Origin: Bradyrhizobium sp.
Lineage (GTDB): Bacteria > Pseudomonadota > Alphaproteobacteria > Rhizobiales > Xanthobacteraceae
Assembly (NCBI RefSeq): GCF_016219575.1
Contig: NZ_JACRMG010000020.1
Coordinates: forward strand, 62,001-126,000
Length of the DNA stretch: 64,000 nt
Direction: 5' to 3'
Shown here: piece by piece, positions 1 to 10,200 of the stretch
Position numbering within the stretch: position 1 is the first letter of the stretch
Layout of the letters: every line of letters begins with the position of its first letter
The notes under the pieces: generated by a model
The model's input: only the letters and a program-made list of their open reading frames with translations
What the model was told of the DNA's origin: nothing
The model's database searches: none
Position numbers and translations under genes: made by a program

Positions 1-325
1 TCCATCTAGGGATCGCTGCTGGACGAGTGATGAGGGCTTGCAGCCCCTGGTCTGTCGTAGGAAACGTTCCGACATCGAGCTTGTACATCTCGAGAATGGA
101 GCCGAGCCGCTCGATCGATTGCTGCGCGATCGACGTCCGAGCGCTGCCCAGTTGACGAAGAGCAACCGGTGCGACCAAGCCGATGAGCAGACCGAGTATG
201 GCTACAACGACCAGGAGCTCCAGTAGCGTGAACCCGGCATCTGAATTTTGAGGCGCTCTTGCTGTGTTATGTCGGTCTACGCGACGCTTGATGCGCGGTT
301 GCGGATCAATTGCCGTGTTGATCAT
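1..325 (-). CDS. gspG: Type II secretion major pseudopilin GspG, 3' end beyond window
   Basis: Major pseudopilin that polymerises into the periplasmic pseudopilus of the type II secretion system. Reading the minus strand from ATG at 325 gives a ~30-residue basic leader, then a prepilin peptidase site (DAG^FTLLELL) and a hydrophobic helix (VVVAILGLLIGLV). After it comes the GspG-typical stretch with TTDQGLQAL before the frame leaves the window at base 1. A strong GGAGGAG ribosome site lies 6 nt before the ATG. The start overlaps the end of the upstream peroxidase gene by 20 nt, so it belongs to the same operon. The leader is longer than in many GspG proteins. Only about 108 residues are visible. 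Confidence 0.9.
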   Translation of the reverse strand, partial: MINTAIDPQPRIKRRVDRHNTARAPQNSDAGFTLLELLVVVAILGLLIGLVAPVALRQLGSARTSIAQQSIERLGSILEMYKLDVGTFPTTDQGLQALITRPAAIPRW

Positions 326-1394
326 GGGGATCTCCTCCGTCGATAGCAGTAGAATCTTGCCGCAAGTCGTCAGGCGTCAACGCATTGAGAAACGCGACGA
401 TCGCATCGACTTCAACGTCTGCGAGATAAAGAGGACCAAGTCGGCCATCGCGCATGCGGGGATCCGTCTTAATTCCACGATTGTAACGCTCGATCGCCGC
501 GCGTAACGAGGTAATGCTTCCGTCGTGCATCAGATAAGGTCGCAGCGCGACGCCGCGAAGGCTCGGCGTTTTGAAAGCGCCATTGTCGGCAGGATTCCCG
601 GTGATCGCCGCACGGCCGCGGTCCAGGCAGGAGCTCGCATCGCAGCCGATGCCCATCGCGTGAAACCCGTCGTCTGTTAACGGTGTACCCAGGCCGTTCA
701 GTAGATGGCAGCCAGCGCAACGTGCCTTGTGTGTGAAGAGCCTCAGGCCAAGGACCTCCTGTTGGGAGAGAGCCTGGGAGTCATGTCTATAATAGTACCG
801 GTCAAATCGGGATTCTCCTGCTTCAAGCGACGCCACATAGGCCGCCAGCGCATCCAGGCAAGTATCTCGATCGATGTCGACGAAGCCGGCTTCTTGCAGT
901 GTTTTTCTGAAAGTTGGATCGACTGCAAGTTGAGAGAGCGCCGTGGGCCAGTTGACCGCCATCTCCGGTGACTCCAGGGGGATGGCTACCTGGGTGCGGA
1001 GATCGGTGGCTCTCCCGTCCCACATCAATTTTGTTGCGTGATTCAATCCCAGAAGAGAGGGGGCGCGACGATTGCTTGTGAAGCCAGCGACTCCAATCGC
1101 GACCGGACGATCACCGGAAAAGCCGAGGGCCGGAATATGGCAGGTCTGGCAGGATACCGAGCCATCGCGGGAAAGAAGCGTTGAGCGGAATAGCTGCTCC
1201 CCGAGTCTAACAAGACCCCCGCCAGACGCGTCTACAGGCGCACTTGGGTGAACGTCGCGTTGGCTGGCCTGTGACACAAAAGCCAATCCACCAAACACAA
1301 GCGGAACACATAGTGCCAACTTCCGTAGGCGATTGATGCGGGGTCGACCGAAATCTCCGCGAATTCTAGCAACGAGAAGTGACTTTATTGCCAC
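306..1394 (-). CDS. Di-heme cytochrome c peroxidase / MauG-family protein inside the T2SS operon
   Basis: Periplasmic di-heme protein of the bacterial cytochrome c peroxidase/MauG superfamily. Two c-type heme motifs are visible: CQTCH (C82, C85, H86) and CAGCH (C226, C229, H230). A hydrophobic N-terminal segment (LALCVPLVFGGLAFV) would serve as export signal. Length 362 aa fits the family. The start is GTG at 1394, overlapping the end of gspK by 10 nt; the gene end overlaps gspG by 20 nt, so it is translationally embedded between two pseudopilin genes. Family members use peroxide or carry out oxidative modification of a partner protein; which applies here cannot be read from sequence. Its place inside a gsp operon suggests a link to secretion or to a secreted substrate (inference). 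Confidence 0.88.
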   Translation of the reverse strand: MAIKSLLVARIRGDFGRPRINRLRKLALCVPLVFGGLAFVSQASQRDVHPSAPVDASGGGLVRLGEQLFRSTLLSRDGSVSCQTCHIPALGFSGDRPVAIGVAGFTSNRRAPSLLGLNHATKLMWDGRATDLRTQVAIPLESPEMAVNWPTALSQLAVDPTFRKTLQEAGFVDIDRDTCLDALAAYVASLEAGESRFDRYYYRHDSQALSQQEVLGLRLFTHKARCAGCHLLNGLGTPLTDDGFHAMGIGCDASSCLDRGRAAITGNPADNGAFKTPSLRGVALRPYLMHDGSITSLRAAIERYNRGIKTDPRMRDGRLGPLYLADVEVDAIVAFLNALTPDDLRQDSTAIDGGDPHDQHGN

Positions 1395-2230
1395 GCCAGC
1401 ACCCGATACGGTTGATTCCTGTCGCCGGCGATCTGAATGGACGCCTTTCGCGTAACGGTTACGCCCGAGGTTTCGGCTACGGCCGTTACCGTTAGAACCT
1501 CGCCCAGAGCTGCAGTACGAGTTGCTCCAGCTGAGTTGCCCTTCTTGCGTGCCGCCAATTGCATAGAAGCAAGGTTGTCGTTCTGCGCTGCGAGTAGTTC
1601 AAGAAGATCATCGCCTGCCACGCTCAGATCCACAGCGCCTGCGTTGGACCAGACAGTAAGAAAGGGTGCAATCCTCTCCTGCAGGGAGTCGTTCATGCCA
1701 ATGACGAGGCGCAATTCCCCAACCGAGCGGAACATGCCAAATCGCGGACCGTAGGAGCGGCCGGCATCTCGATAGATGTTAACCGCTGACTCATCCGCAC
1801 TGTTTCGAAGAGGTGAGCGCCAGATTGAGATCTGCTGCGCCAAGGCATCGGCCTCCTCTCTCGATAGACCGGCAGCCGTTAACAACGACATGAGTAATTG
1901 AGGCGAAGCTGTATTCAAGTCCACTTTGCCAGCCTCACTTTGGCAACTAACCGTGAACTGATGCTTGAGAAGTGCGATTTCACGCAGTGTCCCATCAAGC
2001 GGTAGCCGCAACGGATCGCGCGGGTCGAGCAGCGACAAGATGATCCGGTTAATGGCACCATCGGCCAGCATCCGCGCTGCAAGTTGATTTGTTGCAGTGT
2101 TGGCGACGGTGCGAACCGCACGTGCTTCCGCAAGGAAGCTGCTGCCCAAGACAGACAGCAGCAGCAAGGCCCAAAGAACGATCAGAAGGGCGAAGCCTCT
2201 ATCGCGTGAGCTAGTGCGGACGTCGAGCAC
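1385..2230 (-). CDS. gspK: Type II secretion minor pseudopilin GspK
   Basis: Tip pseudopilin that caps the pseudopilus with GspI/GspJ. The N-terminus has a prepilin site and helix (RDRG^FALLIVLWALLLLSVLG). The body carries the GspK hallmark KVDLNTAS followed by helix-hairpin-helix-like regions with SVGELRLV. I prefer the GTG at 2230, which puts the leader at about 11 residues and follows an AGGA ribosome site by 8 nt. It overlaps gspD by 20 nt. The frame stays open to an ATG at 2311, but that adds an unusual basic extension lying wholly over gspD. The predicted product is 281 aa. gspH, gspI and gspJ are not seen beside it. Confidence 0.88.
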   Translation of the reverse strand: MLDVRTSSRDRGFALLIVLWALLLLSVLGSSFLAEARAVRTVANTATNQLAARMLADGAINRIILSLLDPRDPLRLPLDGTLREIALLKHQFTVSCQSEAGKVDLNTASPQLLMSLLTAAGLSREEADALAQQISIWRSPLRNSADESAVNIYRDAGRSYGPRFGMFRSVGELRLVIGMNDSLQERIAPFLTVWSNAGAVDLSVAGDDLLELLAAQNDNLASMQLAARKKGNSAGATRTAALGEVLTVTAVAETSGVTVTRKASIQIAGDRNQPYRVLAWQ

Positions 2231-4430
2231 GGAAATTGTCCTGTAGCATCGGTAGTTTCGTCGCCAATTCGTTGGTTGCCGCATCGGCTCCCGCCGCATT
2301 GCGGATGACATAGGGCTTGATCAAGACGAGAAGCTCCGTTCGATCGACTTTCTCGTCACTGATGCCGAACAGCCCCCCTACGGCTGGAATGTCCTTTAGC
2401 CAGGGAACGCCGGTACGATCAGACGTTCGGTTGTCTCGTATCAACCCCCCAATTGCCACGGTCTGACCATCTTCGACGACGACCGAGGTGGACACGCGCC
2501 GCTGCTGGATGGTCGGGCTGTTGAGCGTCGAAGTCGTGGTGGGCACGCTCTGGCTGACTTCCTGCGCAATATCCATCAACACCCGTCCATTCCGGTTTGC
2601 GCGCGGGGTGACACGAAGGATGATGCCGGTGTCATGCATCTGAATGGTGTTAACGGTGGGCGCATTCGTCGTGATGTTGCTCACCGACGAGGAGGTCGCG
2701 ATCGGAACCTGATCTCCAACCTGAAGGGCAGCGGTGCGATTGTTCAGCACCATGAGCTTGGGCGACGAGATGACGCGCACATTGGTATAGTTGGAAAGAA
2801 AATCCAGCGTGGCCTTGATATCGTTGCGCAAAAGGGCTGCCGACAGCCCGCCCGTGCTGGGTCCCAACGCCGCGGCCGCGACGACTGAACTCAGGGCAGA
2901 AAACGCGCCTCTGTTGACCGATGCTTGCACGCCGTATTTCAGCCCGTCTGTGAGATCAACCTCCGCGATCGAAGCCTCCAGCAGAACTTGCAATGGAGCG
3001 GAATCAAGCCTGACGAGCGCGGCCTCAACCTGGGCGTATCGCTCGGGCGTGGTCATGATCAACAGCGCATTATTGGTCTCATCAGCGGTGATGCGCAGGT
3101 CGCCTGATGCCAGGGCTGTCTCCTTTGGTGAGCCTTCCGGCGCCCTCGACCCGGCTGCAGGAAAAGTGGTCGAACTTGAAACCGGAGTGATGCCTGGAGA
3201 ACCGCCGCCCGAAGGAAACGTGTTTTGACTCAACAGGCCGGAGGCGCCCCCCTGATCGGGCATGTCCGGCTGAACCGTCCCGTCGTCGCCGGGAAATGAT
3301 GCTGCCGGTGAATTGCCCGCGTCCCGCGCTTGAGACAATGCCTTGGTCAGCACGCCCGCCAAATCGCGGGCACGACCATTCTGTACGTAGTAAACGAATA
3401 GACGAGGCTTGGTGACATTTCGCCCACGATCGAACCGATCTACCCAAGCTCGCATCGCCTCGACCTGCGCATAGTCTTTGGAGACGACTAGGATCGCGTT
3501 GAGATGGGTTATTGGCGTGATCTTCGCCATCCCGGCCATCGGGCCCTGCTTACCCACGATTCCATTGAGGCCATCGGCGACGCTTGTCGCCGATGAATAG
3601 CGCAGTGGAAACAGCCCGAACGATTGGCTACGCAGCCAATCGACGTCGAACATGGCGACCGCGCGTTCGGCTCGCTCCACGTCACCCGCAGTACCGGCCA
3701 GCGTGACCAGGTTGGCGTTCGGTGTGTTGACCGATATCACCGTCCCGGAAGGCACCAGCGGATCGAGCACACGCTGCACATCGGAGGCTGTCACGTACCG
3801 CAGTGGAACAAGCCGAACCTGGTACCCAGGTCCAAGGGCGCTCCCACCGAGGCCTATAGCGCCGCGTTGCGCCGCGCCCGTGAGCGGCACGACCTGATAA
3901 CCGTTTGCCCCCGGTACGAGCGCAGCGCCGGCAAGCTTCATGGCTTCTTCGAACGCGGGCAGGACAGCGGAACGTGTTATCGGCCTTGCTGTACGCAGGG
4001 AGATCGAGCCCTGAACAGCCGGATCCACCGTGTAACTCATGCCGAGCATATCGGTCAGCACGGTCTTGAGGACATCTCGAATATCGACGTTGTCAAAATT
4101 AAGAACGTACTCGCCATTCCTGGCTGCAGCGTTCCGCGCTTCGGCCGGCATGGCGATGGGATTGTCGGTCCCGCGTACAAGGATAGGCGACGCAGCGTCG
4201 CCAGCCGGACTGAGGCCAGAGGTTACGTCGCCGGATACGAGTTTCGTTCCATGTCTTGGCGCAACGCTCGCTTGTGATCGAAGCGCCGGCGATCCCGGCA
4301 GAGAATTGATGTCGTCCAGGGACTGGGGAGGGATGCTCGGTCCAAACGTCTGGCAGGAGGTGAGAGCAAGTACGCACAGAAGACCGCCTAACATCGTTTT
4401 GACGGTGTGATCAGGCTTATAATTGCTCAT
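2211..4430 (-). CDS. gspD: Type II secretion outer-membrane secretin GspD
   Basis: Forms the outer-membrane channel of the type II secretion system. The 739-aa product has a lipobox-like N-terminus (LALTSC, C26), so it is probably a lipoprotein secretin. An N0 domain comes first (NFDNVDIRDVLKTV), followed by N1-N3 repeats including VSKDYAQVEAMRAWVDRFD. A Ser/Gly/Pro-rich insertion interrupts the third repeat. The secretin core ends with VPWLKDIPAVGGLFG and ELLVLIKPYVI, both classic GspD/PulD signatures. The gene begins 6 nt after the gspC-like gene and its end overlaps gspK, consistent with one transcript. No pilotin gene is visible in the window. Confidence 0.95.
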   Translation of the reverse strand: MSNYKPDHTVKTMLGGLLCVLALTSCQTFGPSIPPQSLDDINSLPGSPALRSQASVAPRHGTKLVSGDVTSGLSPAGDAASPILVRGTDNPIAMPAEARNAAARNGEYVLNFDNVDIRDVLKTVLTDMLGMSYTVDPAVQGSISLRTARPITRSAVLPAFEEAMKLAGAALVPGANGYQVVPLTGAAQRGAIGLGGSALGPGYQVRLVPLRYVTASDVQRVLDPLVPSGTVISVNTPNANLVTLAGTAGDVERAERAVAMFDVDWLRSQSFGLFPLRYSSATSVADGLNGIVGKQGPMAGMAKITPITHLNAILVVSKDYAQVEAMRAWVDRFDRGRNVTKPRLFVYYVQNGRARDLAGVLTKALSQARDAGNSPAASFPGDDGTVQPDMPDQGGASGLLSQNTFPSGGGSPGITPVSSSTTFPAAGSRAPEGSPKETALASGDLRITADETNNALLIMTTPERYAQVEAALVRLDSAPLQVLLEASIAEVDLTDGLKYGVQASVNRGAFSALSSVVAAAALGPSTGGLSAALLRNDIKATLDFLSNYTNVRVISSPKLMVLNNRTAALQVGDQVPIATSSSVSNITTNAPTVNTIQMHDTGIILRVTPRANRNGRVLMDIAQEVSQSVPTTTSTLNSPTIQQRRVSTSVVVEDGQTVAIGGLIRDNRTSDRTGVPWLKDIPAVGGLFGISDEKVDRTELLVLIKPYVIRNAAGADAATNELATKLPMLQDNFRARRPH

Positions 4431-4436
4431 GAGCTT

Positions 4437-4982
4437 CTACTGCCTTCTGCGCACGAGTGCGCCCGGCACCGAAGCGGGGCTTGCTCGACCACTTGAAGCC
4501 TGGCGGACTGGGAAGGTCAGTTCGGCAACAGCGGTGTTTCGCTCGAATCGAACCGATTCAGGCGTGACCCTTTTCAGTTTCCATCCTTCGATTGTTTCGC
4601 CTTCAGCGACAGTAACGCTCTTGCCGCTGGCCAGCCGCACGACTGCGGACTTGACATTGGGCGAGACGATAACCCCGAGGAGGGTCGCCGCCAGCGGCGG
4701 TGTCGCAATGGCTTCGGGTTGGCTTGAAGAGACTGCTGGTGCCGGCTTGGGCGGAATAGGCCGTCTCGTCTCCAGGAAGAGAGGACGCGCAACTATCGCC
4801 TCGAAGTTTGAGGCAAGCTTTTTCGGAGGCGTCGTCGAAATTGGGGTCGCAGGTGCACGGGGCGCTAGCGACGTTGCCGATGTATCCTCCTCGGCCGTGA
4901 CAGTCCAAACCACGGCTGCCGATGCGAGCCCAAAGCCAGCCGCTAGTACTATGCGAGCGTTGCGCGTGAACGTGCTGTTCAT
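4437..4982 (-). CDS. GspC-like inner-membrane type II secretion protein (HR domain)
   Basis: Probable inner-membrane coupling protein linking the secretin to the inner-membrane platform. The 181-aa product has one N-terminal membrane segment (IVLAAGFGLASAAVVWTV), a Pro/Thr-rich linker, and a short beta-rich domain (PLAATLLGVIVSPNVKSAVV then GETIEGWKLKRVTPESVRFE). That domain resembles the homology region of GspC/PulC and the related GspN-type proteins. There is no C-terminal PDZ domain, so it is shorter than classical GspC. Start ATG 4982 overlaps the gspM stop by 4 nt. Position between gspM and gspD supports the call; the exact family name (GspC versus GspN-like) is uncertain. Confidence 0.72.
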   Translation of the reverse strand: MNSTFTRNARIVLAAGFGLASAAVVWTVTAEEDTSATSLAPRAPATPISTTPPKKLASNFEAIVARPLFLETRRPIPPKPAPAVSSSQPEAIATPPLAATLLGVIVSPNVKSAVVRLASGKSVTVAEGETIEGWKLKRVTPESVRFERNTAVAELTFPVRQASSGRASPASVPGALVRRRQ

Positions 4983-5566
4983 GTCTTGGAGCCGATCTGT
5001 GCGCGCCTTGCGTAGGAGACGAGACGTAACGTGACCGCGATGGCAGGTTGGCCATCGACTGCGGCCGAGGTGGTGCCGGTTTCCGGTACCTGCGCGAACA
5101 GTCGGTCGACCAACACAATAGGCTCGGCACCCGCTATCGCTCGCAACAAAGCGACCAGTTCTGCCGTAGAGGCCGTCACCTCGAGGTCAATGCCGACGCG
5201 GTCAAACCCTTGCTCGACGCTCGCCTGCAAACCCTTGCTGCTGCGCAGCACGGCGCCGCTGGCAGAGACCAGGCCTCGTATCGTATTCTGCATCTCTGCG
5301 GTGGCGAGAGCCGAGGAAGCCGAAATGAAGTAGTAGCGTTGGTTCCCCGCCGCACCACGGAGTTCCTCAATTTGTGCCTTGATCCTCGGCGTGTCGGCTT
5401 CGAGCTGGCGATACCTCGCGAGCATTTCCCGCGAGCTCACTATGGCTTCACGCTCGCTCGCAACCTGGTTGAGCAAAGGAAAGACGACAAACATGCCTGC
5501 TGCCCAGCATAGATTTGCCAGGATTCCCCAAGCTATGATCCGTCTGGTCAGCGGCGACAGCGTCAT
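4979..5566 (-). CDS. gspM: Type II secretion protein GspM (GspMb type)
   Basis: Inner-membrane assembly protein that partners GspL. The 195-aa product has one N-terminal membrane span (IIAWGILANLCWAAGMFVVF). A coiled-coil-prone stretch follows (ASEREAIVSSREMLARYRQLE), then a ferredoxin-like periplasmic domain including YFISASSALATAEMQNTI and ELVALLRAIAGAEPIVLVDR. This layout matches the GspMb (T2SSM_b) subfamily common in alphaproteobacteria. Start ATG 5566 overlaps the gspL stop by 4 nt, and the stop overlaps the next gene by 4 nt. Confidence 0.8.
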   Translation of the reverse strand: MTLSPLTRRIIAWGILANLCWAAGMFVVFPLLNQVASEREAIVSSREMLARYRQLEADTPRIKAQIEELRGAAGNQRYYFISASSALATAEMQNTIRGLVSASGAVLRSSKGLQASVEQGFDRVGIDLEVTASTAELVALLRAIAGAEPIVLVDRLFAQVPETGTTSAAVDGQPAIAVTLRLVSYARRAQIGSKT

Positions 5567-6666
5567 GAGCCAACCCTGTACTGTACCCGCAAGTCGAAGC
5601 GCGACGAGCCGCCGGTGCGTCCCTGGACAACCGGCGAGGTAAGTTCTGGCGCAGCAAAGGGTGGCGTTCCAAGACGTTGCAGCAGCGCCGGAACGTCGGT
5701 GGAGAACCCCGACACGGTCGCCTCGTTGGCGCGAACTTCAAGTCGAAATATCCATGCAGTATCGGGAATCTGCTGGGTAAGCGCGTCGAGCATCTCGATT
5801 GCCTGCGGGCCGCGCAATCGATTGGGCAAGAATGTTTCCGTGGAGACCAGAGTTTCCAGCTGATCGCGAGCTGCGGCCGCGCTCCGCGCAACTTTGGCCG
5901 CGGCCACGACGTCGGCCCGCGATGTTTCCGCGATAGTGTGTATCCGGTAGACGGCAAGTAGAGGCAGTGCAAATCCCAACGCAAGGCAACCGACCAGCAA
6001 TGGCTTCCAGGCCGGCTTACCCGCCGACTTGGCTGCTGGGCCATAACGTGGCCGAAAATCCAGACGTGGTCGAAGCACGTCGCCCTCGACCAGAATCGCC
6101 GTCGGCCCAATTCCATGGGCTTCCAATTTCGCCATCGTACGCTCGAACTGAGCCCGCTGCACCACGGCAACTTCGGCGCATATGGTCTTCTTCGCGCGAT
6201 CTCGACCAAGTAATCGAGTGAGATAGTGGACCTGATCGAGCTTGAACGGCGTGACACGGCCGATCTGAAAAGATGCGGTCTCGTCAAGACTTGCTGCGGC
6301 CGCAACAGGCAGGTTCAATTTTCGACGCAGGACCGATTGCGCGGGCAGCAGAAGAACGGCCGATCCAAGTTTTGGGTGTTGGGCTTGCGCCTCATCCAAT
6401 GAGCTCCAGGAAACTTCGCCCGAGCTTCGCGCGATCCCAACCTCGATCATATCGCTTTGGACGCGAACCAGGAATTCGTCGCGTCGGGGCACTAGCTTGC
6501 TTCGGATCGAGGACGGCACTGAAAGTATGAGCTCGTTGATCCACCAACGCACAAGGGTGCCACCGAACTCGCAAGCGCGACTTACAGTATCAGATCGCAC
6601 AAATTCTACGACTTGTTTCATTGTACCCGTGCTCAGCCGGGATGCTCCCTTAAGTAGTGAGATCAA
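5563..6666 (-). CDS. gspL: Type II secretion protein GspL / PilN-like assembly protein
   Basis: Bitopic inner-membrane protein that would anchor the GspE ATPase and bind GspM. The 367-aa product has an actin-like cytoplasmic part (for example AVLLLPAQSVLRRKLNLPV and VTPFKLDQVHY). One membrane span follows (PLLVGCLALGFALPLLAVY), then a coiled coil and a periplasmic PilN/fimbrial-assembly-like domain (IEMLDALTQQIPDTAW). The best start is TTG at 6666, with GAGGG five nt upstream; an ATG at 6621 is in frame but has no good ribosome site. It is the first gene of the visible minus-strand gsp operon; gspE and gspF are not in the window. Confidence 0.8.
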   Translation of the reverse strand: MISLLKGASRLSTGTMKQVVEFVRSDTVSRACEFGGTLVRWWINELILSVPSSIRSKLVPRRDEFLVRVQSDMIEVGIARSSGEVSWSSLDEAQAQHPKLGSAVLLLPAQSVLRRKLNLPVAAAASLDETASFQIGRVTPFKLDQVHYLTRLLGRDRAKKTICAEVAVVQRAQFERTMAKLEAHGIGPTAILVEGDVLRPRLDFRPRYGPAAKSAGKPAWKPLLVGCLALGFALPLLAVYRIHTIAETSRADVVAAAKVARSAAAARDQLETLVSTETFLPNRLRGPQAIEMLDALTQQIPDTAWIFRLEVRANEATVSGFSTDVPALLQRLGTPPFAAPELTSPVVQGRTGGSSRFDLRVQYRVGS

Positions 6667-7242
6667 TTTCCCTCTTTGTCAAAGGCATCTGTGTTCGAAA
6701 TATGAAATGCTCGGTTTGATTGAGTCGAATTTTGGTTTTCGCGGATATTGATGCGGCTTCAGTTCATGATGTTGTCGCGCACGCGAGGCAGACAAACTAA
6801 CTGTGGATAACTAGAGCCAGGCTCTCTGCTTGTTGGAGTTGGCGGAGCGCGCTCCAGTCAATCTGAGAGCCTAGTTGCTGAGCGGCAAGCCGGTGCGCTG
6901 TTTTAGATGAGCGAGTTGTTCCGGAAAAATAGGGACATTCTGCTGCAATGCTGTTGTCGCCACGAGCGGCGGGCGCTTGCGACATTTCTTAGAGATGTCG
7001 GTTCATTCCGCGAATTCTTGAAAAGGTGTTGCTTTCGCGCCGGTGCTTTTCGTTAAGCGCGCCGCCTGCGAGGCGAGTTCGATGGAACCGGCTTACAGCG
7101 CAATCCCGTCAGAGAGTTAGCTTCGATCAATATCGCCATCCAAGCGGTACGACCACTGATAGTGAGCCGGAATTTTCGAGCGCCAGTAATTCGTTCGAAA
7201 AAATTTTCATCTTGCAACCTAAGGTGATTCTATGCCTGAGTG
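6667..7242. other. Divergent intergenic region between gspL and the repeat-protein operon
   Basis: About 575 nt separates two divergently transcribed operons, so promoters for both must lie here. It is more AT-rich than the flanks. Short open frames on both strands lack ribosome sites and recognisable domains. I see no RNA gene, transposon end or clear palindrome. It may hold decayed coding sequence. Confidence 0.5.
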
Positions 7243-10200
7243 ATGAGCGATGTGAATGTGGAGAGAGATCTCTCTCCTTGGGTCGTTGAGTTGCTTCTCC
7301 GACGGGTTTTGACTCGAAGGGCTGCACTGAGCGCGTGGTGGTGCCGCATGATGTGCTTGGTTGTTTGCTGGCGTTTCGCGTCCAGTCTGCTCGCTCTCTC
7401 GGCCAATGTCATCAAGCGGGTCACATCCAGATCGCGAACCACGAGATTTCGGGCGTTCGCCTTCGCTCTTCCGGCGATCGTCATGTTCTTTGGGGCTTGT
7501 TGTCCCGGCCGTGCCGATAACGCGCAGTATTTCTATGATCCAGCCGGACGCCTCACTGGCGTGGTGGATCCCGCCAATGGCAGCGCGCAGTATAATTACG
7601 ATGCGGTGGGTAACATCCTTTCGGTGGTACGCAGGCCGATCACCGATCTCTTCGTGGCGCAGGTGTCGCCCAGTCGCGGCCATCCAGGTGACGTCGTCAC
7701 CATCTCCGGTACGGGCTTCGGTACGACCGCAGACACGACCGTGAGCTTCAACGGCCAGGCCGCGACGCCGACCGCAGTAAGCGCCACGCAAATTACGGTC
7801 ACTGTGCCGTCGGGAGCCGCGAGCGGGGCGGTTTCGGTCACTTCACCTGCCGGCACGGCGCTATCCAGCGCAACCTTCACGGTGACACCGATCAACCCGG
7901 TGTCGATCAGCGGGGTATCTCCTTCGCAGGCCGATCAGGGCGCGACGGTCACGATCTCCGGCAGCGGTTTTGATCCCGTGCCTGCCAACAACAAGGTGCG
8001 AGTCAATGGACGCTTTGCTAGGTTGACTGCTGCGACCAGCTCTACGCTGACCGCGGTAGTGCCCGCCGTCTCGTCGGGCAACGTGACTGTCACGACGAAA
8101 GATGGAACGGCGACCTCCAGCAGTTACCTTGTGGTTCCGCCGCTGCCTTATCTCGCCAGCGCGGTGGGTTCCACTGTCAACTCGTCGATCGGAAGCTCCG
8201 GGACCGTTTCGATCGCAAGCGCCGGCAAGATCGGCCTGATCCTGTTCGACGCGACCGCCGGCCAGCAAATGTCGATGACGGTTACTGCTTCCTCGTTCAG
8301 CAGCGGGACGGTCACGCTATACGGTCCGGACGGTTCTACGGTCGCGTCGGCATCCACCGTGTCGGCCGGCACGGCCATCGGGAGACAGCTTTTGACTCTC
8401 AGCGGGACCTACGCGGTTCTGCTCGCGCCGGGGAGCGGACAGACCGGCTCCGCTACGGTCAGCTTGAACACGGTCCCGCCTGATGTAACCGGAACGATAG
8501 CGGCGAATGCGACACCGGTATCGCTAACTACGACGCTGGCAGGCCAGAACATGAGCCTGACCTTCAGCGGCACTGCAGGCCAGCGCGTTGATCTGCTCGC
8601 GCAATTCACGGGGCTTGGTGGTTGCCCCTCGTTCGGGGTCACGATTCTGCAGCCCGATGGCGTGACGAAGCTCTTTAACAGCACTGGGTGTGGCAATGGA
8701 CCCCTGTTTACCGGGCCGTTGCTGTTGCCTGTCGGCGGTACCTATAAGATCATGGCGAGCCTCGTCGGAAGTGCCGTCGGCACGGGTACGTTCACCCTAT
8801 ACACGGTCCCACCCGATTTGACTGCGACGATAGCGGCGAACGGGACGCCCGTTTCGCTAACGACGACAGTGCCGGGTCAGAACATGAGTCTGACCTTCAG
8901 CGGCACGGCAGGTCAGCGCATCTCGTTGTACGCGCAATTCAGCGGCCTGGGTGGCTGCTCCTCGTTCGGTCTGGCGATCCTGCAACCCGACGGTATAACG
9001 CAGCTCTTCGGCAATACCGGCTGCGGCAATGGTCCCCTGTTCGTCGAGCCGCTCGTGCTGCCGGTGGGAGGGACCTATACGATCCTGGTTGGCTTTGCCG
9101 GCACCAACGTCGGTACCGCCACGTTAACGTTGTACACGGTCCCACCCGATCCGACCGCGACGATCGCTGCGAATGCCACACCGGTGTCGCTGACGACGAC
9201 GGTGCCGGGTCAGAACATGAGCCTGACGTTCTCGGGCACGGCCGGGCAAAGGATCAGCCTGACGACGCAGGGCAGTAGCGGGCTGAACAGCTGCGGAATC
9301 GTCATGAAAATTCTGCAGCCTGATGGCACCACGACGCTCTACTCGGATACGTGTCTCACCACGAGTCCGCGCTTCTCCGATGTCCTGGTTCTTCCGGTGA
9401 CCGGAACCTACACGATTCAGTACAATCCGGCTCTGATAGCCATCGGCACCGCGACGTTCACCCTGAATACCGTGCCGCCTGACGTGACAGGAACGATCAC
9501 TATCGGCGGCGGCGCTGTTTCGTTGACCACGACCGTGGGTGGTCAGAACATGAGCCTGACCTTCACGGGCGCGGCCGGGCAAAGGATCAGCATGCTCTCG
9601 CAGAGTGATGCTGCGCTGAACAGCTGCGGAATTACCCTGAAAATTCTGCAGCCCAACGGCACGACGGTGGTGTACTCGGACTCGTGTCTCACCACGAGCC
9701 CGCGTTTCTCCGATGTCCTGATTCTTCCGGTGGCCGGGACCTACACGATTCAGTACAGCCCGGCAGGCGCGGCTGTCGGCACCGCCACGTTCACGCTGAC
9801 CGAGGTGCCGGCAGACGTGAGCGCAACGATCACTCCCGGTGGCGGAACTGTCTCGGTGACGACGACGGTGGCTGGCCAGAACATGAGCCTGGCGTTTACG
9901 GGCGCGGCCGGGCAAAGGGTAAGCCTGCTGTCGCAGAGTGATGCTGCGCTGAATGGCTGCGGAATAACCCTGAAAATTGTGCAGCCGAACGGCACGACGG
10001 TCGTCTACTCGGATACGTGTCTCACCACGAGCCCGCGTTTCTCCGACGTCCAGACTCTTCCGGTCGCCGGGACCTACACGATCCAGTACAACCCGGCCGG
10101 GACGGCCATCGGCACCGCGACGTTCACGCTCTACGACGTTCCGCCTGATGTAACGGGTACGACGACCGTGGGGCAGGCGGCGGCGAACTACACGACGACG

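Noticed and set aside
6797..6985. 62-aa minus-strand frame upstream of gspL
   Set aside because: Too short, no ribosome site and no recognisable domain; at most decayed DNA.
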